Below are positions 1 to 11,600 of a stretch of DNA of 64,000 bases, one piece after another. The translations under genes were made by a program, and so were the position numbers. Within the stretch, counting starts at the first letter, position 1, and each line of letters begins with the position of its first letter. Source of the stretch: Burkholderia sp. WAC0059 (GTDB taxonomy: Bacteria > Pseudomonadota > Gammaproteobacteria > Burkholderiales > Burkholderiaceae); assembly GCF_002870125.1 (NCBI RefSeq), contig NZ_PNEO01000019.1:1-64000 (forward strand), given 5' to 3'. The notes under the pieces were generated by a model that saw nothing but the letters and a program-made list of their open reading frames with translations, was not told the origin of the DNA and ran no database searches.

Positions 1-1
1 G

Positions 2-247
2 CGGCTCGAGAAAGTCATGTGGGATGCGAAGAAGATGTTCCCGAATCTCGACTGGTTCAGCGCCGTCTCGTACCACCGCATGGGCGTGCCCACGGCCATG
101 TTCACGCCGCTCTTCGTGATCGCGCGAACGGCCGGGTGGAGCGCGCACGTCATCGAGCAGCGCGACGACAACAAGATCATCCGCCCCAGCGCCAATTACA
201 CCGGACCGGAAAATTTGAAGTTCGTGCCGCTAAATAGGAGAAAATAG
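2..247 (+). CDS. prpC: 2-methylcitrate synthase PrpC, C-terminal fragment
   Basis: Only the last 81 or so residues lie in the window; the reading frame is open to the left edge, so the ATG at 17 is internal. The stretch with NLDWFSAVSYHRMGVPTAMF, then FVIARTAGWSAHVIEQR and the ending RPSANYTGP is the conserved C-terminal region of the citrate/2-methylcitrate synthase family, including the Arg that binds the acyl-CoA/oxaloacetate carboxylates. PrpC condenses propionyl-CoA with oxaloacetate. Its placement directly before prpD and acnA supports PrpC rather than the general citrate synthase GltA, though the fragment alone cannot separate them. Confidence 0.88.
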   Translation, partial: RLEKVMWDAKKMFPNLDWFSAVSYHRMGVPTAMFTPLFVIARTAGWSAHVIEQRDDNKIIRPSANYTGPENLKFVPLNRRK

Positions 248-360
248 CGTCCGCTGTGCGCTTCCGGGGCGCGCGCAGTGCAACCGGCGGCCGCAAACCG
301 GACTTCTCGCGCGGCCGCGCACTGTCCAACTGATTTGAAATATAGGAAAGGTTTAGCTCC

Positions 361-891
361 ATGAAAAAACTGCTGATCGCCACCGTGATCGGGGCGCTGT
401 CCTCGACGATGCTGGTGGCCGCGCCCGACGCTTTCGCGCAGGCTTCCGCGCCTGCCGCGGCAAAAAAAGCCACGGCGAAGAAGCCGACGCCTCACCGCCG
501 GGCCCGCGCGCGCGCGCCGGAACCCCGCCATCGCCTCGTCCGGCGCTCGACCAGGGTCGCCGCGGGCGACCCGATTCCGGAAGGTTCGGTGCGGTGGACC
601 TGCGAGGACGGCCTGTCGTTCCTGCTCAAGGGCGACATGAAACGTGACCAGATCGTGACGGTCCACTGGGGCGACAGGAACTACAACCTGCCGCGCGAAA
701 CCACGACGACGGGTGCCGACCGCTTCCACGACGCAGCGAGCGGCCTCGACCTCGTCGTAATCCCGACCAAGGCCATGCTGCTCTCCGACAAGGACGACAC
801 GCGGCTCGCCGACGAGTGCAAGACCGCCGAGATGCTGCAAGGCTCGCCGGCGCCGACGCAGTCCAACGAGCTGAATCGTACCGGCCAGTAA
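361..891 (+). CDS. secreted MliC-like (lysozyme-inhibitor-type) protein
   Basis: 176 residues with a clear Sec signal peptide (MKKLLIATVIGALSS, cleavage probably after AFA near residue 26), then a Lys/Arg/Pro-rich linker to about residue 68. The remainder has a pattern close to the MliC/C-type lysozyme inhibitor fold: a Trp-Thr-Cys-Glu-Asp-Gly start, a V-T-V-H-W strand, YNLP, a Thr-rich turn with Gly-Ala-Asp-Arg-Phe, and a closing Asp-Glu-Cys-Lys, giving two cysteines able to form one disulfide. The family assignment is from pattern memory and is tentative. An AGGAAAG ribosome site precedes the ATG. It sits between prpC and prpD on the same strand and may be co-transcribed, though it has no obvious role in propionate metabolism. 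Confidence 0.75.
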   Translation: MKKLLIATVIGALSSTMLVAAPDAFAQASAPAAAKKATAKKPTPHRRARARAPEPRHRLVRRSTRVAAGDPIPEGSVRWTCEDGLSFLLKGDMKRDQIVTVHWGDRNYNLPRETTTTGADRFHDAASGLDLVVIPTKAMLLSDKDDTRLADECKTAEMLQGSPAPTQSNELNRTGQ

Positions 892-957
892 GCCGCCCAC
901 AGGCCGGCCCCGGGGGGAAGTTCCGGGGCCGGCCGCCGATCAACCCAGGAAACCCCG

Positions 958-2409
958 ATGTCCGCACCGATTTCCAACGTTCGTCCGAGTCCCGATCAGG
1001 TCCTCGTCGACATCGTCGACTACGTGCTGAACTATCGCGTCGACAGCGCGCTGGCCCTGCATACCGCCCGCCTGTGCCTCATCGACACGCTCGGCTGCGG
1101 CCTCGAGGCGCTTTCCTACCCCGCCTGCACCAAGCTCCTCGGGCCCATCGTGCCCGGCACCGTCGTGCCCCACGGAGCGAAAGTCCCCGGCACGCCGTTC
1201 CAGCTCGATCCCGTCCAGGCCGCCTTCAACATCGGCGCCATGATCCGCTGGCTCGACTTCAACGACACCTGGCTCGCCGCCGAGTGGGGACACCCGTCCG
1301 ACAACCTGGGCGGCATCCTCGCCACGGCCGACTGGCTCTCGCGCACCGCGATCGCCGCCGGCAAGGCGCCGCTCACCATGCGCGAGGTACTCCTCGCCAT
1401 GATCAAGGCCCACGAGATCCAGGGCTGCATCGCGCTCGAGAACGCCTTCAACCGCGTCGGCCTCGATCACGTCATGCTCGTCAAGCTCGCTTCCACGGCC
1501 GTGGTCGGCCAGCTCGTCGGCCTCACGCGCGACGAGCTCGTCAACGCCGTCTCGCTCGCCGTCGTCGACGGACAGTCCCTGCGCACCTACCGCCACGCGC
1601 CCAACGCGGGCTCGCGCAAGTCGTGGGCCGCCGGCGACGCCACCTCGCGCGCCGTGCGCCTCGCCCTCATCGCGAAGACCGGCGAGATGGGCTATCCGTC
1701 CGCGCTGAGCGCGAAAACCTGGGGCTTCTACGACGTCTCGTTCGGCGGGCAGCCGTTCCGCTTTCAACGGCCTTACGGCACCTACGTCATGGAGAACGTG
1801 CTGTTCAAGATCTCGTTCCCGGCCGAGTTCCACGCCCAGACCGCCGCCGAGGCCGCCATGACCCTGCACGCGCAGATCGCCGCGAAGGGCCTGCGCGTCG
1901 AGGACGTCGCGAAGATCACGATCCGCACCCACGAGGCGGCCGTCCGCATCATCGACAAGAAGGGGCCGCTCTCGAACCCGGCCGACCGCGACCACTGCAT
2001 CCAGTACATGGTCGCCGTACCGCTCCTCTTCGGCCAGCTCACGGCGGCCGACTACGAGGACGAGCGCGCGCGCGACCCGCGCATCGACGCACTGCGCGCG
2101 AAGATCGTCTGCGTGGAAGACCCGCAGTTCACGAAGGATTATCACGACCCCGAGAAGCGCTCGATCGCCAACGCGATCACCGTCGAGTTCGCCGACGGCA
2201 CGAAGCTCGACGAGGTCGGCGTCGAGTACCCTATCGGCCACCGCCGCCGCCGCGACGAAGGCCTGCCCCTGCTCGTCGAAAAGTTCCGTACCAACCTCGC
2301 GCGCCGCTTCCCGCAGAAGCAGCAGCAGGCCATCCTCGACGTCTCCCTCGACCAGGCTCGCCTCGAGGCCATGCCTGTCGACGAGTACGTCGACCTGTAC
2401 GTGATTTGA
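958..2409 (+). CDS. prpD: 2-methylcitrate dehydratase PrpD (MmgE/PrpD family)
   Basis: 483 residues, the usual PrpD length. It matches the MmgE/PrpD family from N-terminus (DYVLNYRVDSALALHTARLC, then IDTLGCGLEAL) through the WLDFNDTWLAAEWGHPSDN active-site region to the SKTWGFYDVSFGGQPF-type segment near residue 250. PrpD dehydrates 2-methylcitrate to 2-methyl-cis-aconitate in the cytoplasmic methylcitrate cycle. The start is supported by AGGAAA seven bases before the ATG. Downstream acnA (75-bp gap) can hydrate the product to 2-methylisocitrate, so the order prpC-(MliC-like)-prpD-acnA gives a near-complete propionate branch; prpB is not in the window. Confidence 0.95.
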   Translation: MSAPISNVRPSPDQVLVDIVDYVLNYRVDSALALHTARLCLIDTLGCGLEALSYPACTKLLGPIVPGTVVPHGAKVPGTPFQLDPVQAAFNIGAMIRWLDFNDTWLAAEWGHPSDNLGGILATADWLSRTAIAAGKAPLTMREVLLAMIKAHEIQGCIALENAFNRVGLDHVMLVKLASTAVVGQLVGLTRDELVNAVSLAVVDGQSLRTYRHAPNAGSRKSWAAGDATSRAVRLALIAKTGEMGYPSALSAKTWGFYDVSFGGQPFRFQRPYGTYVMENVLFKISFPAEFHAQTAAEAAMTLHAQIAAKGLRVEDVAKITIRTHEAAVRIIDKKGPLSNPADRDHCIQYMVAVPLLFGQLTAADYEDERARDPRIDALRAKIVCVEDPQFTKDYHDPEKRSIANAITVEFADGTKLDEVGVEYPIGHRRRRDEGLPLLVEKFRTNLARRFPQKQQQAILDVSLDQARLEAMPVDEYVDLYVI

Positions 2410-2484
2410 AGCATCTGCCCGCCAGTCCAAGGCACAGAGAAACGTGTAGCAACGTCATTTCCGCGATTAACGAAGGAAAACACC

Positions 2485-5202
<2,718 letters not shown>

Positions 5203-5247
5203 GCCTTTGCAGGCGCTGCCTTCTTTCGGGAAGGCAGCGACACTTGG

Positions 5248-5279
5248 AAGCCCGACACGTTTGTGTCGGGCTTTTTTTT
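5248..5279 (+). terminator. Rho-independent terminator after acnA
   Basis: AAGCCCGACAC, a GTTT loop and GTGTCGGGCTT form a perfect 11-bp stem that runs straight into eight T residues, about 46 bp after the acnA stop. This is a canonical intrinsic terminator reading rightward. Confidence 0.93.
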
Positions 5280-5695
5280 CGGGCCGCCGGGTCGGCCGGC
5301 CCGGAGCCGTCTTGCCGGAAAAACCGGACCGTTATCTGGCCTTGCCTTATCGGGTATTCGGATTCAGCGGTTGACGTTCGCCATGCATGCTGCATCGCGA
5401 AAATCAGGCATTGTAGGAATCTGCAGAACATTCGGCGGTTGCCGACCCATAGCGGTCTGTCAGTCTTCTCAATAACGGACGGTCGGTGACAACAGATTTT
5501 CATTCAGCGCACGGAATTCTGGCCACATTTGGCTTGTTCTACGATGTCGATATAATGATGCTGCGGTGGGGGGAAGGACACTCCCGCAAGGGACACCAGT
5601 GGGTAATGCTGACCGCGCCCAGGGCCTTGGGCACCGTCTGCGTAATAGTCAGGCGCAGACCTTGCCCCGCCACACCGCTCGATTCAAGCTTGTCA
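5280..5695. other. intergenic, no convincing gene
   Basis: 416 bp after the acnA terminator. Small frames here (for example 5486-5824 on +) show no family pattern, and the longest one overlaps the better-supported gene at 5696-5992. Base composition shifts visibly to lower GC from about 5.4 kb. The only structured element I see is one copy of an imperfect 27-bp repeat at 5517-5543, matched at 8505-8531. Confidence 0.6.
5517..5543 (+). repeat. imperfect 27-bp direct repeat, left copy
   Basis: Begins TTCTGGCCACATTTGG and ends TTCTACG. It matches 22 of 27 positions with 8505-8531, without gaps. The two copies lie on the same strand near the edges of the low-GC segment carrying the small orphan genes and the LysR/SDR pair. 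They could be remnants of mobile-element ends or of a duplicated insertion target; the match is too short to decide. Confidence 0.5.
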
Positions 5696-5992
5696 CTACC
5701 GTATCCGGTAAATCTTGGTTTTCCAGTCGAGCAGGAATTCTGCAACTCGCTTGGAACGCTCCGGATTCCCGTTCAGTCCCATCCTCTCAGTCGCAACGTT
5801 ATCCAAGTATGCTGCGATGGATGAAACGCCTACTCCCTCCTGCAACATCGAGAATACTTTCGGCAAATACCTTTGGTATTCGTCACGTGTAACGGGATTG
5901 GGTGCAACGCCAATAGGGTCCCATACGTAGTACAGAACCTCATCCACTCTTCGGTATAGTTCAAGCTCGGTATCGCCCAGTTTCTGTCCCAT
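5696..5992 (-). CDS. small hypothetical protein, immunity-like
   Basis: 98 residues from the ATG at 5992; a GTG 15 bases upstream (6007) in the same frame, with AAGGA before it, is an alternative. The sequence begins MGQKLGDTELELYRRVDEV and has YVWDPIGVA, a Tyr-Leu-Pro turn and a helical C-terminus. This compact Asp/Glu/Tyr-rich pattern recalls small proteins found beside polymorphic or contact-dependent toxins in Proteobacteria, but I cannot assign a family with certainty. No toxin gene is adjacent. Lower GC and less biased codon use than its neighbours suggest acquisition. It reads leftward, in the same direction as 6141-6512. Confidence 0.72.
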   Translation of the reverse strand: MGQKLGDTELELYRRVDEVLYYVWDPIGVAPNPVTRDEYQRYLPKVFSMLQEGVGVSSIAAYLDNVATERMGLNGNPERSKRVAEFLLDWKTKIYRIR

Positions 5993-6140
5993 AGTGCCTC
6001 GTTTCACTTTTCCTTGATCGCTCTCCCTGCGAAGGGGTATGTCATTGCCAACGATCTAGATTTTGTCGACGACTGAGCGTTCTTGGCCGGGCGACCTCAC
6101 GGCTGGGTCCGAAGTGGTCTCTCGTATTTCTTGAATCCGC

Positions 6141-6512
6141 TCAGATCGACGGCCTGCCTCGTGCATCTTGCCAACTAACATACGCAGCGGTATCCATCGC
6201 GTCAATGTTCGGCATTTCATTAGTTTGAACGTGCTGGAAAAAGTCCAAACAATGGCCCCAGAATGATTTTTCCGGATTGGGCTCAATCCAGCACGAATAC
6301 CCCAATCGACTCCAATCTAACGACCTGTCGTCATTGCAGCGCCGTAGAAGCTCCTGTGCGATTGCCTCACACCAAGCCAAAGCATCTTCTACCGCCTCTG
6401 CTTCGATGAAAACCCCAGTCGTTGATTCGTAGTCTTCGATCACTCCACGCTCGAATAGCTTTCGCGGCTCGGGCTCGTGATACTGGAAAATTACGAGGTA
6501 TTCATGTGGCAT
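6141..6512 (-). CDS. small acidic hypothetical protein, immunity-like
   Basis: 123 residues beginning MPHEYLVIFQYHEPEPRKLF, rich in Glu/Asp/Trp, with ESTTGVFIEAEAVEDALAW and a C-terminal SFWGHCLDFFQHVQ segment. No signal peptide or membrane helix is visible, so it should be cytoplasmic. I do not recognise the family. Size, acidity, low GC and pairing with another small gene 148 bp downstream on the same strand are typical of orphan immunity genes, which is inference. No good Shine-Dalgarno sequence precedes the ATG, so the start is only fairly sure. Confidence 0.72.
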   Translation of the reverse strand: MPHEYLVIFQYHEPEPRKLFERGVIEDYESTTGVFIEAEAVEDALAWCEAIAQELLRRCNDDRSLDWSRLGYSCWIEPNPEKSFWGHCLDFFQHVQTNEMPNIDAMDTAAYVSWQDARGRPSI

Positions 6513-6597
6513 GTTGAGGAGAGGAGTTTAGTGACTTCTCGGACATGTTCGTCGCTACGGATTGTCGATGATCTTGGCAGATACGTCGACCGTCCCT

Positions 6598-7545
6598 TCA
6601 TGGCCGACTACAGACCGGGTCTCGCGGATAAGCCTCCAGGCATACCGCCAGAATTTCCGCGCGCAGCCAGCGATGAGCCGGGTCATGATCGAGACGCGGA
6701 TGCCAAATCGCCGAGACATTGAAAGCGGGTGTCGACAAGGGCAGCTCGAACCATTGCAAGCCATTTAAGGCAGCGTAATCGGGTGCGAACGTGTTGCCCA
6801 CGCAGGAGTGCGGGATGACGGCGAGCAGGTCGGAGCGACGGGCCAACTGCATCGCGCTGGTGAAGGACGGCACGACTATCGATACCCTCCGTTGCATGCC
6901 GCGATCGGCCAACGCCACATCGACAGAATTTAAGCTCTCTCCGGGTCGCGCAGTCAGTATGTGACCGGACTCGACCCAACGTTCCACGGACACACCAACG
7001 CTGCTCAAAATCGGATGGTCGACGCGGCACACGCCGACATACCGATCGCGAAGAAGCAGGCGCGTCAGCATCTCGGGAGCGGAAGTTCTCACGGTGCCGA
7101 TTTCGAGGTCAATTTTGCCGTCACGCAGCGGTTGCGCATCCCAGTCCGGCTTGGGCGTGAAGCGGAGTTGCACGCCCGGCGCTGCGCGACTGATCCGGGC
7201 CATCAGAGGAGCGCCGACCAGATCGATGAATCCTTCACCCGCTCGCACGGTAAAGCTGTGCTCCAGGGCCGCAACATCGAACCGGTACTCCGGCGGCCTG
7301 AGTAAAGCCTCCGCTTCGCGGGTCAAGGCGGGAAGGCGTTGGCGCAACTGCTCTGCATAGGGCGTGAGGACGAGCGAGCGGCCTGCCTGCAGCAGCAACC
7401 GGTCGCCCGTGACCGTGCGCAGGCGTGCCAGCGTACGACTCATGGCTGAAACGCTGAGGTTTAGACGCTGCGCGGCTGCTGTGACGCTTCGCTCGGTCAA
7501 CAGCGTGTCAAGGGCAGTGAGAAGGTTGAGGTCGACGCGTGACAT
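6598..7545 (-). CDS. LysR-family transcriptional regulator
   Basis: 315 residues from the ATG at 7545; the frame opens 15 codons earlier, but MSRVDLNLLTALDTLL is the canonical LysR start. The N-terminal winged helix-turn-helix covers residues 1-60 (SVTAAAQRLNLSVSAMSRTL, then R-L-R, and LLLQAGRSLVLTPYAEQL). A type 2 periplasmic-binding-like effector domain follows from about residue 85 (FTVRAGEGFIDLVG). It is divergent from the SDR gene at 7678 with 132 bp between the starts, the classical arrangement in which a LysR protein controls its divergent target. GC is lower than the window average. Confidence 0.93.
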   Translation of the reverse strand: MSRVDLNLLTALDTLLTERSVTAAAQRLNLSVSAMSRTLARLRTVTGDRLLLQAGRSLVLTPYAEQLRQRLPALTREAEALLRPPEYRFDVAALEHSFTVRAGEGFIDLVGAPLMARISRAAPGVQLRFTPKPDWDAQPLRDGKIDLEIGTVRTSAPEMLTRLLLRDRYVGVCRVDHPILSSVGVSVERWVESGHILTARPGESLNSVDVALADRGMQRRVSIVVPSFTSAMQLARRSDLLAVIPHSCVGNTFAPDYAALNGLQWFELPLSTPAFNVSAIWHPRLDHDPAHRWLRAEILAVCLEAYPRDPVCSRP

Positions 7546-7677
7546 CTGTCCAGCATAGCGGATCGCGGCGTGGCATGGCGTTCCGTTCAATCGTGGTTTG
7601 CAGGCAGGGCGTCTGGTGCAAATCCGGTGCGGGTCTCAGAATTGAAACCATCGCATCGACCAGCAAAGAGAAGACTC

Positions 7678-8397
7678 ATGTCCCACGCTGCAATCCCGGT
7701 TCGCACTCCAACGATTCTGATCATCGGCGCTTCGCGCGGTCTCGGCTATGCGATGGCCGTAGAGTTTCTGGCAAAAGGGTGGCACGTCGTGGGCACCGTC
7801 CGGGCCACCAACGGCCCTACGTTGCTACACGCTTTGGCTGACTCACATTCGCAGAGTGTCGAGGTCGAAACGGTGGACATCACCCGGCCTGACGAGATCG
7901 ATGCGTTGCGGGTTCGTTTGTCGAACCGGACGTTCGACATCCTGTTCGTCAACGCCGGCACGACCAACCCCGATCCGACGCAGACCATCGGCGAAGTATC
8001 GACCGTGGATTTCGTCGATCTCATGATCGCCAACGCGCTCAGTCCGATGCGGGTTGTTGAACGTCTGTCCGGCCTGGTTCCCGCAGATGGTCTGATCGGC
8101 GTGATGTCGTCCGGGCAAGGCAGCATCGCCGACAACGAGTCCGGGCAGCGGGAAGTCTATCGCGGCAGCAAGGCAGCACTGAACCAGTTCATGCGAAGCT
8201 TCGCGGCACGCCAGGCCAAAACGAAACGCGCGATGCTGCTGATGGCGCCCGGGTGGGTACGTACGGATCTGGGCGGACCCGACGGGCGACTATCAATTGA
8301 AGAGAGCGTACCTGGAGTCGTGGAGACGCTCTTGGCCAAACAGGGTCGTCCCGGCCTCGAATTCCTCGACTACCGCGGTAGAACCGTCCGATGGTGA
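7678..8397 (+). CDS. short-chain dehydrogenase/reductase (SDR)
   Basis: 239 residues from the ATG at 7678, preceded by AGAGAAG. A Rossmann motif (ILIIGASRGLGYAMA, Gly-x3-Gly-x-Gly type) starts near residue 12, VNAGT lies near residue 90, and the catalytic Tyr-x3-Lys is YRGSK near residue 160, with a Ser in VMSSGQGS about 15 residues before it. It is therefore a classical NAD(P)-dependent oxidoreductase; the substrate cannot be told. The first 36 codons of the open frame are excluded because they lack family similarity and overlap the promoter region shared with the LysR gene. Probably controlled by that regulator. Confidence 0.93.
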   Translation: MSHAAIPVRTPTILIIGASRGLGYAMAVEFLAKGWHVVGTVRATNGPTLLHALADSHSQSVEVETVDITRPDEIDALRVRLSNRTFDILFVNAGTTNPDPTQTIGEVSTVDFVDLMIANALSPMRVVERLSGLVPADGLIGVMSSGQGSIADNESGQREVYRGSKAALNQFMRSFAARQAKTKRAMLLMAPGWVRTDLGGPDGRLSIEESVPGVVETLLAKQGRPGLEFLDYRGRTVRW

Positions 8398-8504
8398 CGG
8401 ACGCCGCGCAAGACAATCGAAGCGAGCGTCCGCGCTTGACGGTTCGATGTCAAAGGAACAGAAGACGTTCGAGCGTCTGCAAGCGGCTCGCGTCGCATGA
8501 CGAC

Positions 8505-8531
8505 TTCTGGCCGCACTTGGCCACTTCTACG
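8505..8531 (+). repeat. imperfect 27-bp direct repeat, right copy
   Basis: Begins TTCTGGCCGCACTTGG and ends TTCTACG; 22 of 27 positions equal the copy at 5517-5543. It lies in the gap between the SDR gene and the DUF748 gene, where composition returns to the high GC of the surrounding chromosome. Confidence 0.5.
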
Positions 8532-8626
8532 CCCCCAGAATGAAACATCGCTATACGCAGCAACTGCCGCGGCGCACAAACAGAAATCAACCACAGAATC
8601 TGATACCCGCCTTATCCGGCCATTGC

Positions 8627-11600
8627 CTAGCCGTTCAACCCGAAGTCGACGCGCGTCGTCGCGCCCTTGTCCTGGATGCCCTTCGCGTCGAGCTTCGGCG
8701 CGACGACGAACACGCGGCTCGCGTCGACCTTGCCCTGGAAGTATTGCTGCACCGCCTGGGCGCGACGCTGCGCGAGGTCGCGCAGCGCGGCCTCGTCGAC
8801 CGGCGCGTGGGCCTCGAGCGCCTGCTTCATGTCGGCCGCGGGCAGCGTCTTCGTCATGCCGACCAGGTTGCGCGGCTTTTTGAAGTCAGCTCCTTTATAG
8901 GCCTTCGTCAGGTACTCGTCGTATTCCTTCGGATCGACCGTCACCGTCGAGAGATCGACGCTCTCGCCGTTGCCGACGACGCTCTTCACCTTCTGCTGCC
9001 GCACCAGACTGTCCACGTACTGCTCGCGCAGCGCCGGGCTGTCGACGGCCGGATCGACGCGGCCGATCAGATCGATCTTCACCGCGGGCTTGTCGGCGAG
9101 CGCGCGGGCGATCGTGTCGAGCTTCTTGTCGTCCGCGTCGCTGAGCGTCGCCGAACCGGGCGCGAATGCCACGTAGCCGAGATCCTCGCCGCCGCCCCCG
9201 CTGAACGCGTTCGCGAGCAGCGAGAACGGCGCCGTCACCGCCCGCTCGATCAGGTTCAGGAACGCATGCCAGATCAGCCCGCCAACGCTGAACTGCGGGT
9301 CCGAGAGCGAGCCCGACACGGGAATGTTCACGTCGATCTGGCCGCGCGAGTTCTTGAGCAGCGAGATGGCGAGCCGCACGGGCAGCTTCGTCTCGGTGCT
9401 GTTCACGACGTGGTCGCCGAACGTGAGCTGGTCGATGAAGATGTGGTTGTTGGCCGTGAGCTGGTTGTTCGCGAGCTGGTAGTGCAAATCGACGTTGAGC
9501 TTGCCCTTCGTGATCGGGTAGCCCGCGTACTTCGCCGAATACGGCGTGAGGTTGGTCAGCTCGATGTCGTTCGCGCTCGCGGTCAGATCGAGCGACGGCT
9601 GGGCGATCAGCGGATCGACCGTGCCCTTGATGGACAGCGGACCGTTCGCGGAAAGCTGCGCCGACACGTCGACGGGCGCGGGCGTCGTGGACTGCGTGCC
9701 GAACGCGCCGACGCGACCGTGGATGTCGACGAGATCGGCCGAGTAGTTCGGCGTGATGAAGTGGTCGGTGTAATTCACGCTGCCGTTCTGCAACACGAGC
9801 TCGCCGAAATGCAAACGGACGGGGGGATGCGCCGCCGCTGCCGCCGCAGCGCTCGCCGCAGCCGGAGCTGACGCCGGCACCGAAGCCTGGGCGGCGGCCG
9901 AAGCCGTGGCCTGCGTGCCGGCGGTACTGGCCGCGATGGCGGCACTGGCACTGCCACCGGCGCCGGCGACATTCGCCGGCGTGCCCAAAGCCGCCCGCGG
10001 CGTCAGCGACACGGCCTCCTTGCCGCTCGAATCGCGCGTGAGCGACTGGGGCGCGCTGCCCTGGCTCGCGACGACGCCGGTCAGGTTCAGCCGGCCCTGC
10101 GGGTCGAGCAGCACGCGCCCGTAGAAACCCGCGAACGTCACGCGCGAGGCGCTGACGTCGGTGCCGCGCCGCGCGTCGTAAGTCGCCCTCAGGTTCGAGA
10201 GCGCGAGCGAGCGCCAGCCCGCGAACGAATCCGAGGTCGCCTTGTCGAGCATCCGCACGTCGACGAGCGCCGCGTTGCCGCGCCAGTTCGCCCGCATCGC
10301 GCTCCCGCCGTCGAACGCGAGCTGGCCCCGCGCATTCAGGAGCGCGCTCGCGATCGTCGCGTTGAGCTGGCTGCCGAAGTACGGCTCGAACGCGGCCACG
10401 TCGAGGCGGTTCGCGTCGATGCGCAGCGTCGTCGCGAGCGGCGTCGGCTTGATCTCGCCGTTCAACGCGAGCGTGCCCTTGCGGTTGAGCGTGGCCTTCA
10501 AGTCGATGGGCAGTGGATGGCCGAGGTCGTCGCTAATCTGCTGGACCTTCAGTTGCAGCGGCTTGATGCTGAGCTTCGCCGGCCGCGGCGTCGTGCGATC
10601 GACGAACTCCACGTCGCCGTCCTGCACGCTCACCTCGTCGACGCGGTAATGCCACGGCGTCGGCGCGGCCGGCGCGGCGGACCGTGCCGCTTCGCGGGTC
10701 TCGCGAGTCTCGCGCGCCCCGTGCGTTTCCCGGGTCCGCGCATGCGCCGCTTCGCGGCGCGGCGGCGCGGCCAGCTCGGTCAGGTCGATGCTGCCGTCCT
10801 TGCGCCGCTCGACGTTGATTTGCAGGCCGGTCGTATCGACGGCCGAAATCTCGGCGGTGTGGGCGGCCAGATCGACCTGGTTCACCTGCACCTGTCCCTG
10901 GCCGAGCGCGATGGCGGGCGTTTTCGTGCCGTGCGCCATGACCTTCAGCCCGGTCAGCGTCAGCACGCTCTGGCCGACCTGCACGGCGGCCGGCGAGTTC
11001 GCCCAGTTCGCGCTGAGGTTCACGTTCGCCCCGAACTGGCCGGCGCCGATCTGCGCCGACGTCGCGCCGTCGAGCCACGGTTGCAGCGGCGGCAGCGACA
11101 GCGCCGTCACGTCGATCTTCGCGTCGGCATGCTTCGCGGCCATGCCGAACGCGCCGGACACGGCGACCGATCCGCCGCTGTCGAGACCCGTGCCGAACGT
11201 GTACCGCGCGTCCGTTTTCGCCGTGCTCGAGAAGTTGTCGAGCGTGGCGGCGACGTTCGAGAGCCCGAAGTCGACGGGCTTCGCCGGCGTTTCGTCGTGC
11301 AGATGGACGGTCCCGCCCGTGATCGCGAAATGGCGGATCGCGAGGTCGAGCGGCGCGGCCTTCGCGGCAGTAGCGGCGGCAGGCGCCGCGCCCGAAGCCG
11401 CCGCGCTGGCCGCTGCCGGCGCGCCCGCCCCCTGCGAGGCGAACATCCGCTCGACGCTCAGCGTGCCCGTTTTATCGCGCGAAAGGCTGAGCGACGGGCC
11501 GTCGAGCTCGATGTCGTCGAAGCGATAGACGCTGCGCAGCGGCTCGAGCGTCGCCGCGGCCACGTGCAGGCGGCGCGCGCCGAAGAACGGCGCGTTGTCC

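Noticed and set aside
5486..5824. 112-codon plus-strand frame in the low-GC segment
   Set aside because: It overlaps the better-supported minus-strand gene at 5696-5992, has no ribosome site and no family pattern.
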